A DNA stretch of 7,375 bases. Source: Saprospiraceae bacterium (GTDB lineage Bacteria; Bacteroidota; Bacteroidia; Chitinophagales; Saprospiraceae). A program made the position numbers and the translations under genes. How positions within the stretch are numbered: position 1 is the first letter of the stretch; the number at the start of each line of letters is the position of its first letter. The notes beneath the pieces were generated by a model, which worked only from the letters and a program-made list of their open reading frames with translations, was not told where the DNA came from and searched no databases. Positions 1 through 7,100 of the stretch are shown here, in pieces. Location of the stretch: positions 1 to 7,375 of the forward strand of contig JAGQWV010000550.1 in assembly GCA_020437045.1 (NCBI GenBank), given 5' to 3'.

Positions 1-1491
1 CCGGATCATTCATATGTATGGATATCGGATCCATTCCAACAATTCGCTGAAAATGAAATTTATCATATTTATTCTGATGGCACTAATGTGACCTGGATTT
101 GCACCAGTGAAGGAATTATCAAATTTGACTTTGCAAAATTGACTTTCCCATCAGCTGACTTTCACACAACCATCAGAGACGTCAGTATTAAAAGTGATTC
201 GATAATTTATTATGGAGGTTTTGACTCCCCATCAAGCATACCAAAAATTGCCTTTGCCAATAATTCTTTGAAATTTCGATTTTCCGCGAGCAGTTATGAA
301 GGTAAGAATGTGAATAAATTCAAGAGCATATTACAAGGCTTTGATCGTACCTGGTCCGCCTGGAATTCCCAGACTTCCAGAGAATACACAAACTTGCCAC
401 CAGGCACCTACACTTTCAACGTACAGGGTCAGAACATTCTTGGACACAAAGGCATTCCGGCAATCTATACTTTCAGAATACTTGCTCCCTGGTACCGAAC
501 GTGGTGGGCTTATTTGGGCTATTTTGTGATTGCTATTCTGGGCGTATTTAAGGTAGATCGAATACGTAAAATACAGGTATTAAAAAAGGAACGGGAGCAA
601 GCAGAATTCAGGGAAGCCAGACTACGTGCTCAAGCTGCCGAGATGGAAAATAAAGCACTCCTGGCCGAAAACGAAAGTAAATTGAAGGAGCTGGAATATT
701 CGAAGGAAATCGAGAAAGCCTATATAGATTTAAAAGCCACCCAATCACAACTTATTCAATCAGAAAAATTGGCCTCCTTAGGAGAACTTACAGCCGGCAT
801 CGCTCATGAAATTCAAAATCCACTCAACTTCGTAAATAACTTTTCCGACCTCAGCACAGAGTTAATTGAGGAGGCCCTGGAAGAGATGAATAAAGGTGAT
901 GAAAAGGAAGTAAAAACAATCCTCACCAGTCTCAAAGAAAACCTATCAAAAATTAATCACCATGGCAACCGGGCAAGCGGTATCATAAAAAGCATGCTTA
1001 TTCATAGTCGTTCCAGATCGGGTAAAAAAGAACTCGTCGATATCAATAATTTATGTGAGGAATATGTACGCCTGGCTTATCATGGCATGAGAGTAAAAGA
1101 CAATAATTTTCAGACCGCATATGAACTCCAACTAGACCCGGATCTTCCAAATATTGAGGCCGTACTGCAAGACATTGGTCGGGTATTGCTCAATCTTATC
1201 AATAACGCTTTTCATGCAGTATCGGAAGTAGATAATCCTAAAGTAACGGTGATTTCAAAAAAACTGGAAAATGTCGTAGAAATAATTGTGAGCGATAATG
1301 GACCGGGTATCCCAGACGAAATCCAAGATAAAATCTTTCAACCATTTTTTACCACGAAACCCGCTGGTCAGGGCACTGGCTTAGGGTTAAGTATCAGTAA
1401 TGATATCATAAGAGCTCATGGGGGGATGTTGAGTATGAAATCAAAAGCCCTGGAAGAAACCAAGTTTATTATCAAACTACCTCTGGTGTAA
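1..1491 (+). CDS. Membrane sensor histidine kinase (propeller/Y_Y_Y type), 3' part; 5' end outside window
   Basis: Autophosphorylating sensor kinase of a two-component system. The frame is open from base 1 with no stop, so the GTG at 88 is internal; 496 codons are visible and are numbered here from the window edge. In order: the end of a beta-propeller with one repeat (TWICTSEGIIKFD, about 31-43); a Y_Y_Y domain (about 55-165) ending in APWYRTWW; one membrane helix (about 168-185); a charged coiled coil (190-250); an H-box ([12 protein letters not shown], phosphorylatable His269); an HG.RA..II..ML.HSR segment; and a full ATPase domain with N-box NLINNAF (Asn402), G1 DNGPGIP (432-438), F-box IFQPFFTTKP and G2 GQGTGLGL (456-463). 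All catalytic motifs look intact. The protein stops right after the ATPase domain, so it is not a hybrid kinase and needs a response regulator encoded elsewhere. It is a paralogue of the kinase at 4131. The signal and partner are unknown. Confidence 0.96.
   Translation, partial: PDHSYVWISDPFQQFAENEIYHIYSDGTNVTWICTSEGIIKFDFAKLTFPSADFHTTIRDVSIKSDSIIYYGGFDSPSSIPKIAFANNSLKFRFSASSYEGKNVNKFKSILQGFDRTWSAWNSQTSREYTNLPPGTYTFNVQGQNILGHKGIPAIYTFRILAPWYRTWWAYLGYFVIAILGVFKVDRIRKIQVLKKEREQAEFREARLRAQAAEMENKALLAENESKLKELEYSKEIEKAYIDLKATQSQLIQSEKLASLGELTAGIAHEIQNPLNFVNNFSDLSTELIEEALEEMNKGDEKEVKTILTSLKENLSKINHHGNRASGIIKSMLIHSRSRSGKKELVDINNLCEEYVRLAYHGMRVKDNNFQTAYELQLDPDLPNIEAVLQDIGRVLLNLINNAFHAVSEVDNPKVTVISKKLENVVEIIVSDNGPGIPDEIQDKIFQPFFTTKPAGQGTGLGLSISNDIIRAHGGMLSMKSKALEETKFIIKLPLV
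733..849 (+). repeat. Conserved H-box block, copy 1 of 2
   Basis: This 39-codon stretch encodes the end of the coiled coil and the H-box. It aligns without gaps to 7143-7259 in the second kinase. By hand count 36 of 39 residues are identical (changes Gln/His, Leu/Met, Asp/Glu), while 20 of those 36 identical residues use a different codon. It is a paralogous protein repeat rather than a recent DNA duplication. The longest shared DNA runs are short, for example GTAAATAACTTTTCCGA. Confidence 0.9.
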
Positions 1492-1551
1492 TTTCCTTAA
1501 TTATTTGATTCCTTTTCCAAACATACTGCATTAGCTTGTCAATTAAGGAAA
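1492..1551. terminator. Inverted repeat between convergent genes; possible bidirectional terminator
   Basis: TTTCCTTAATT (1492-1502) is the exact reverse complement of AATTAAGGAAA (1541-1551), an 11-bp AT-rich stem with a 38-base loop. It begins directly after the stop codon of the upstream kinase, and its right arm contains the stop codon of the reverse-strand gene (1543-1545). An alternative stem pairs CTTTTCC (1512-1518) with GGAAAAG (1547-1553). The position between two converging genes suits a shared terminator. The long loop, the low GC content and the absence of a clean T-tract make this uncertain. Confidence 0.4.
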
Positions 1552-3726
1552 AGATACGGATTTGAAGATATAAACGCAGCCCAACTCATCTGCCACACTA
1601 ACCGCAACCTTTGCCCCATCGGGAGCGATAGCTACTCTTATGGGTTGCGAGTTACTAAATACCGGCTGGTCATCTGGCACGATGATCAACCTTCCTAGCT
1701 CACGTAGTCCGGTTTGATCACTGTAGTGAAACAGATTACCCAGATCTTGCGGATCTCCTGAAACTCCGTAAGCATGTCCTTTGGCTACCACTAGCTGATG
1801 AACGGGACCATGGACGCCAATCGCACCTAAAGCATAAGTGAGTTTTGTCTTCTCATTAAATAAAGCTACACAACCATCCTCAGTTCCGATGATCCAGGAA
1901 TGTTTACCCCATCGTGACCATGCTGAGATAGCCGCTTTAAACCCCCTCCCCTGTCGGGCGGATGGCTTCGCATGTTTTAAAACTTCGGGTATTTTTCCCA
2001 GGACTTTCTCCTCTGTAAAGGAAAACTCCGTTTTCTTCAGCTGTTGAAAATTCGATTCGGTATTGGTGGTGTAAATTCCCGAAGGAAGTTGCATCATTAA
2101 TGTATCTGATCCGGTCCACTCCAGCAATTGTACCCGTGAGGGTTTACCTCTTCCGAACTGTCGCCAAAGCCTGATTCCATATGCCTGATCACAAGGTACT
2201 CCGGTGTCGGCTTGATTTTTACGAAACAGACTATATTCCTTTAATTCCTGCTGAAAAGCCAGGTATGGAGCAGAAGCCTCCGCAAAATTATCGAGAGGAT
2301 ATGCTTCTTTTGCATCGCTGTAGGGAAGGTATGCCAATACATCCCTCACTCGCTCAGACCTGCCGAAATGATGATCGGCACCAGCTCTTTCCAGATACCG
2401 GGTATTCACCGCAATAATTCCCGGCATATCTTCACCATGATTAGAATCTGCCAGATGAAGCACATCATCTTCGTCTATATACATCTCACTAACACAAGCG
2501 GTCGCCCGGTCCGGTGTCCCCAGCAGACCAACATACTCCGGGTCATTTCCGCCCAGAACATCCCAGCGAAAAAGATGTGCCACATAACCAACTCCTACGC
2601 TCACCGGACACCAGGAGGCCTGCCACAGAATTCCTTTTGAATCAAATGCCAGTCCTTTCTGCATCATCCAGGGAGCGGATTCAATGAAAGAGGCTGGACG
2701 GAAGTCACCAAAGCGTTCGAATGTACGCGTCTCGGGATCAAAGGCATAGAGCCGGTCGCTGCAACGAACGCTGACCATCACCCGTCCATCGGGCATATCG
2801 GCGTGATGCCCCAGATATCTGCGGACACGCCAATTTGGATTCTTTTCCGATTCGGCAGCCAGTATACCAAGATCGGTAAGGATGTGGCTATCGACATCAA
2901 TGTGAAAAACCGTTCCGGAGCGGGTGGAAATCAACAGGTTACCCAATCGATCTTTGACAAACTTATAGGATCCGAATTCGGTGATCTGCCCAAAGTCCTT
3001 TACCGCCCGTGTGTTCAGATCGAGTCGATAAAGATGCCCCCGAAGATACGTCGTAAACCAAAGTGCATGATTCCTGTCATCATACCCGGCCCCATAAATA
3101 CTATCCCGGGCCACTGGAATCCCAAGATTCAAACATTGCCTGGTGGCAGGATCCCAAACCAGTACATGTGATCCAGGGTACCCTTCCCACTGGTGGGTAT
3201 AATATTGTTCAAAAAGCCAGTATGGATGTAAAGGGCTACGGGCGGTGGTATGCGTAGTCATAATGATCTTGCCATCCGCTATCGGGAAGATGGAAGTGTG
3301 TATTTTACTTGGAGGGATCATTTTTGGATCGGCCATCGTCTCACGCCCGGCATCGAAACAAAATTCTAGACTCCCTGATTTCGGATTGTACTCGTAAAGG
3401 ATGGCATTGAGTGCATTACCCAACTCCCCACATAAGGCGACGTACATTTTTCCATCATGCCCCCAGTTAAAATCCCAAATAGCATTATGTTTTGATTGTA
3501 CTGGAAATTTCGAGTATCTGACGGCCTCCTGCGGCACCAGATCAAAATATCCCTCCGGCATTAGCGCACATTTAAGTACATCGTCAGCAACATTTTGCGG
3601 CACCGATCGATGGTCAGGATTTATAAATACTCCCCTCTTATCATCTACTCTTAAATGCATAACTTTATCTAATGCCCATCCGCTGGTAGCCAAAGTTGTA
3701 TTGATTAAAAAGCTCTTTCTATTCAT
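1543..3726 (-). CDS. Predicted exported beta-propeller protein, function unknown
   Basis: A complete 727-residue protein whose function I do not recognise. The ATG at 3724-3726 is preceded in frame by TAA at 3739-3741, which fixes the start; there is no clear Shine-Dalgarno sequence. The N-terminus MNRKSFLINTTLATSG resembles a twin-arginine (Tat) signal, but the RR pair is RK; export is therefore likely by family resemblance but not certain. The rest looks like blades of a beta-propeller: short strands punctuated by DGK-MYVAL, HVLVWDPATR, HLYRLDLNTR, DRLYAFDPETR, HLFRWDVL, CVALFNEKT and GCVYIFK. There are probably seven or more blades plus extra segments around 450-560. His and acidic residues gather in loops (IHTS 143, THTTARSPLH 158-167, GHHAD 306-310, LHLADSNHGED 423-432), which could form a binding or catalytic face. 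It could be a sugar- or lactone-acting propeller enzyme or a plain binding protein; the sequence does not decide. It converges on the first kinase and diverges from the second. Confidence 0.88.
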   Translation of the reverse strand: MNRKSFLINTTLATSGWALDKVMHLRVDDKRGVFINPDHRSVPQNVADDVLKCALMPEGYFDLVPQEAVRYSKFPVQSKHNAIWDFNWGHDGKMYVALCGELGNALNAILYEYNPKSGSLEFCFDAGRETMADPKMIPPSKIHTSIFPIADGKIIMTTHTTARSPLHPYWLFEQYYTHQWEGYPGSHVLVWDPATRQCLNLGIPVARDSIYGAGYDDRNHALWFTTYLRGHLYRLDLNTRAVKDFGQITEFGSYKFVKDRLGNLLISTRSGTVFHIDVDSHILTDLGILAAESEKNPNWRVRRYLGHHADMPDGRVMVSVRCSDRLYAFDPETRTFERFGDFRPASFIESAPWMMQKGLAFDSKGILWQASWCPVSVGVGYVAHLFRWDVLGGNDPEYVGLLGTPDRATACVSEMYIDEDDVLHLADSNHGEDMPGIIAVNTRYLERAGADHHFGRSERVRDVLAYLPYSDAKEAYPLDNFAEASAPYLAFQQELKEYSLFRKNQADTGVPCDQAYGIRLWRQFGRGKPSRVQLLEWTGSDTLMMQLPSGIYTTNTESNFQQLKKTEFSFTEEKVLGKIPEVLKHAKPSARQGRGFKAAISAWSRWGKHSWIIGTEDGCVALFNEKTKLTYALGAIGVHGPVHQLVVAKGHAYGVSGDPQDLGNLFHYSDQTGLRELGRLIIVPDDQPVFSNSQPIRVAIAPDGAKVAVSVADELGCVYIFKSVSFP
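3661..3726 (-). other. Degenerate Tat-like signal sequence
   Basis: Residues 1-22 of the propeller protein. The order is NRKSFL, then a weakly hydrophobic stretch (INTTLATSGWAL), then charged residues. The layout follows the Tat consensus (S/T-R-R-x-F-L-K), with Lys in place of the second Arg and Asn in place of the following Lys. There is no lipobox and no strong AxA cleavage site; a site after SGWA is the best guess. The hydrophobic core is too polar for a typical Sec signal, which favours a Tat origin. Confidence 0.45.
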
Positions 3727-4130
3727 ACCATCGCCAGTTTATTTACAATAACTAAAAATAGCCTTTCTTCCTAATTGTCCGCCCGGCAGTAGCGCATCGA
3801 TTAATGACTTTTCGTTTACACGGCTACCTAACAGATAGTCAAATTCTTGCAAAAACCCGAAGAAGATGTCGACTTAGCAGATTTAGGCACTTAAAAAGGT
3901 AATCTGAAATTCTGATATAAAAGTGTATAAAATCCAAAATCAAGGGATTCCAACGAAGATTAGAGAAAAAGTACTTGCCCCTACCAGTTATCGAAGGAAC
4001 TAATGATTCGCTCAACAACTTACCTGATCCGGAAAATCAAATGGAGGCTGCTGGTGAAGAAGCACTCGATGAATAATTTATCATAAAATTCCCGTATTAT
4101 TATGAGTGTAGTCAGCCAAGAAACCAAAAT
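3727..4130. other. Divergent intergenic region, 404 bases, no convincing gene
   Basis: This gap separates the starts of the reverse-strand propeller gene and the second kinase, so both promoters should lie here. Reading minus-strand, TATTTTTA at 3753-3760 is one base off the Bacteroidota -7 element (TAnnTTTG), about 27 bases before the propeller start, but no TTG sits at the expected -33 spacing. Before the kinase, TAATTTAT (4074-4081) is a weaker candidate. Neither start has a Shine-Dalgarno sequence. The gap also holds two start-less open stretches (minus 3742-3873 and plus 3921-4073), discussed separately. I see no tRNA, riboswitch or long repeat. Confidence 0.6.
3921..4076 (+). pseudogene. 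Possible decayed gene fragment, 51 codons without a start
   Basis: An open stretch between TAA (3918-3920) and TAA (4074-4076) with no usable ATG near its beginning. Its translation looks protein-like: a basic part (KGFQRRLEKKYLPLP) followed by an acidic part (LPDPENQMEAAGEEALDE). A basic stretch, then DPE-Q-E, then a Glu-rich helix resembles the linker between regions 2 and 4 of ECF sigma factors, but I see neither of those domains. A chance open frame of this length in AT-rich DNA is entirely possible. The stop lies 54 bases before the second kinase, in the same frame. Confidence 0.22.
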
Positions 4131-4187
4131 ATGAAATCCTTCTGCTCTGTATTATTTATCTGCATAAGCATAGGTTTATCTTCCTGT
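4131..4187 (+). other. Lipoprotein signal peptide (lipobox LSSC)
   Basis: The first 19 residues are [19 protein letters not shown]: one Lys, a hydrophobic core, then L-S-S-C, a good match to the signal peptidase II consensus (L-A/S-G/A/S-C). The mature protein would start at Cys19, followed by AHHQEDNR. Two further Cys in the core (5 and 11) are not in lipobox context. This call is from sequence only. Confidence 0.75.
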
Positions 4188-7100
4188 GCACACCATCAGG
4201 AAGACAATCGGTCTAATTTAGCTGCCTATGATTCCCTTGTCCCTCCGGTGACCATTCGGATTGCCGACTTGCCGGATTCGTCAAAACCGGAGAAAATAAA
4301 TCTTGCTGAAAGACCGAAGCCACAAAAGGTCATTATTCCTAAAAGTGAGAAAAATAGTCAATACTATGTCGATCCATCCGGACATCCGGTGTCCCTCCTT
4401 CCTCCCTCCAGAAAAGTCCTACCGGCCTTGCCCGATAAGGAAAAGCATTCCACAAAATTACACGAACGCCCTTCGATAAGTTTGGGAGAAGCCGGATTGC
4501 CATTCTCCTTTAAGTTTACTACAGATGATGGTCTCGCTATGAATAATGTGTCATGTGGAGCTACTGATCGGCGTGGACATTTGTGGATTGGTACCTGGGG
4601 ACAAGGTATAAGTCGATTTGATGGACTTCATTTTACCAACTTTTCCATAGAAAATGCATTACCGTCCAATCTCATCACCACCATTTTTGAAGACTCATCC
4701 CGCCAGATATGGATTGGCACTGATGGTCAGGGAGTTTGTAAGTATGACGGCCAACAATTCACTCAATTTGATACCGATTACGGCAGGTCAAACTCAGTCT
4801 TGGAAATTAAGAAAGGAAGTAAGGGGAAGCTCTGGATACTCACCCGGGCCAACATCACTTACTATGACCCGGACCAGGAAAAAATCAATATCCTGGACAT
4901 CAGCCCCTTTAAACTGCAAAATTATCGGATGAATTGCCTGATTGAAAATAGTGAGGGCTATCTCTGGGTGGGCACTGGTCAAGGAGCTATGTGTATAGAT
5001 CCTTTTAATGGGACCGTGATAAGGCATCTAACCTCCGAAGAGGGATTCTCAAACAATAATGTAAATGCCATCACTGAGGACAAGGATGGTAACATCTGGT
5101 TTGCAACAGACTCAGGAGTCAATTGTCTACAGCTTTCCAGTGGTAAAATACGTCAGTACATCTCGCCTGAATCGACAGGACGAGAGGTGCATTCAATCAC
5201 GGCAGACAGAGAAGGTAAATTATGGTTCGGATTCAATCACAATGCGATCCAATGTTCGCTCATCGATGATGAGATTAGCCAGGGAGTTTTGATAGACTAT
5301 CCACTCGAATTTGCCAGGTTACTGACCATCGATTCACTGAACAAAATCTGGATAGGTTCGAGAAATAGCGGCCTTAGCTGCTTAGAACCCCCAACACCAG
5401 GAAGGGGAAGCAGTTTTCTAACTTTTTCTGTTGGTCAGGGCTTACCGACTAATGCAGTAGCCGGAATTCATCAGGACAAAAAAGGTGCTTATTGGATTTT
5501 TTCGGACGAACTCATCAAATTCGATGGTCACCAATTTAGCACTTATGCATATAGCCAGGGTATTCCGTTACCGCCCGTCACATTCATGACTAATACGCTT
5601 AGTACCGGATCCTGGCTTGGAAGTTGGGCAAGTGATGAGGTCTATTACTTCGATTCTGACAATAGTGAAACCAGTGAAAGTCTCACCATCTATACGGCCG
5701 AACAGGGATTCCCGAGTAGTAGGATTCCCCATTGTACGGTCGATAAGCAAGGAAATGCCTGGTTTAGTGTTTGGCAGAAGGGCACCGTATATTTTGATGG
5801 CAAGTCTTTGACCCACTACAAACGTAATGGAGGATTGGAAAACGGAATGATTACTTCCATAGCAGAAGATAAAAATGGAGACGTATGGTTTGGAACTGCC
5901 GGCAACGGTCTCGTATGCTTTCGTCCGAAAGCTGGCACTTTTACCACTATTCATAAACCTCAGGGACTCGTACACCCTCTAATCTCCTGTCTGATATCTG
6001 ATAGTCGAAGTAATCTCTGGATTGGTACCCAGGCGGGTTTGAATATGATAAGCTCGTCTGATCTTGACATATTAAAGCATCTATTGAACACCGAACCTGA
6101 TACATTGTCGAATTTTGGTCCACTCCTGAAAAGTTTTTCTACCAATGATGGTATACTAAGCAATAACATCACCAATATGGTTGAATTTCCGCATGGTAAA
6201 ATCGCTCTTGGCAGCAATCAGGGACTAACCATTTTCCCGATACCCGCTGATACTTCTGACCAATACCCCCGGCTTAATGATATCGAAATCTTTAATGCAC
6301 AAGCCGGATATCCGGTACGAGGACTAGAAACCCTCAGTAAGAACTCGATGTTCGTGGACCGTGAAGGTCTCCTTTGGCTCGCATCTAATAGTGAGAAAAC
6401 ACCCTTGATCCGGTTTGATTACGATGCCTTATATCGCAATGACCGGTTACCCATCCTAGCCATTGAAAAAATCAGGATCAATGAAGAGGTGATTTCGTTT
6501 CAAACCTTGCTTAAAAAAAATGAACAAAGAGCTGCTGACAAACCAAGAAGCAGGCCAGCATCACTGACTGACGAATTTATTAACTACGGTCGAGTTTTAG
6601 GTGACAAGGAACGTGAGGCAATATTCACCAAATATGAGGGCTTAAAATCAAGTGGTTTGCAGGACTTTTATCCTGTACCAAATGATCTCGAACTGCCTTA
6701 CCAACATAATCGAATTACCATCGAATTTGGAACCAACGAACTACTTCGACCCCAACTCATCGATTATCAATATAAACTGGAAGGATATGACAGAGATTGG
6801 AGCCCGGCCATAAAAAAGAATAGTGCCACTTTTGGGAATATTAAAGAGGGAAAGTATACTTTTTGGGTGAAAGCCCGATACACCGGCCCCAGCATTGGAA
6901 ATGCTAATGAGTGGACCCAACCAATATCTTTCACCTTTTCGGTATTGCCTCCATGGTATCGCAGTCGGATGGCCTATTTCGTTTACGCTCTTGGGATCTT
7001 GTTTTCGATTTGGCGCATTCATCTTTTCCAGAGGGAAAGAACGCTGCGAAAGGAAAGGCAACTATCCCAGGAAAAAGAGTTGGTCCATGCCAAAGAAATT

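Noticed and set aside
88..90. GTG as start codon of the first kinase
   Set aside because: The frame is open back to base 1 and the upstream residues continue the propeller repeat, so this is an internal Val codon.
1500..1507. ATTATTTG as a Bacteroidota -7 promoter element
   Set aside because: It does not fit TAnnTTTG at the first two positions, and no gene starts downstream on the plus strand.
2803..3171. Plus-strand 122-codon ORF
   Set aside because: Antisense to the propeller gene; the Pro/Ile-rich translation is a by-product of that gene's codon use.
1543..3726. Horizontal acquisition of the propeller gene from base composition
   Set aside because: Sampled lines in it run about 45-55% GC against about 33-50% in the kinase lines sampled, but the ranges overlap and no mobile-element ends, target-site repeats or tRNA are present.
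3742..3873. Minus-strand 44-codon open stretch directly upstream of, and in frame with, the propeller gene
   Set aside because: It looks somewhat protein-like (LQEFDYLLGSR, LLPGGQLGRK) but has no start codon and ends in TAA before the ATG. Length is within chance, and I cannot match it to any family.
4003..4086. Plus-strand 27-codon ORF with ATG in the divergent gap
   Set aside because: No ribosome site and no recognisable product; it overlaps the more protein-like frame at 3921-4076.
5568..5975. Minus-strand 135-codon ORF
   Set aside because: It lies opposite the propeller repeats of the second kinase, which is clearly coding on the plus strand; its own translation has no domain character.
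4509..6423. Tandem DNA repeat or CRISPR-like array
   Set aside because: The periodicity exists only at protein level; the DNA of the blades has diverged and there are no constant repeat units.
6741..7061. Minus-strand 106-codon ORF and overlapping plus-strand ORFs at 6895-7164 and 6911-7117
   Set aside because: All overlap the Y_Y_Y domain, membrane helix and coiled coil of the second kinase, which are unmistakable in the true frame.
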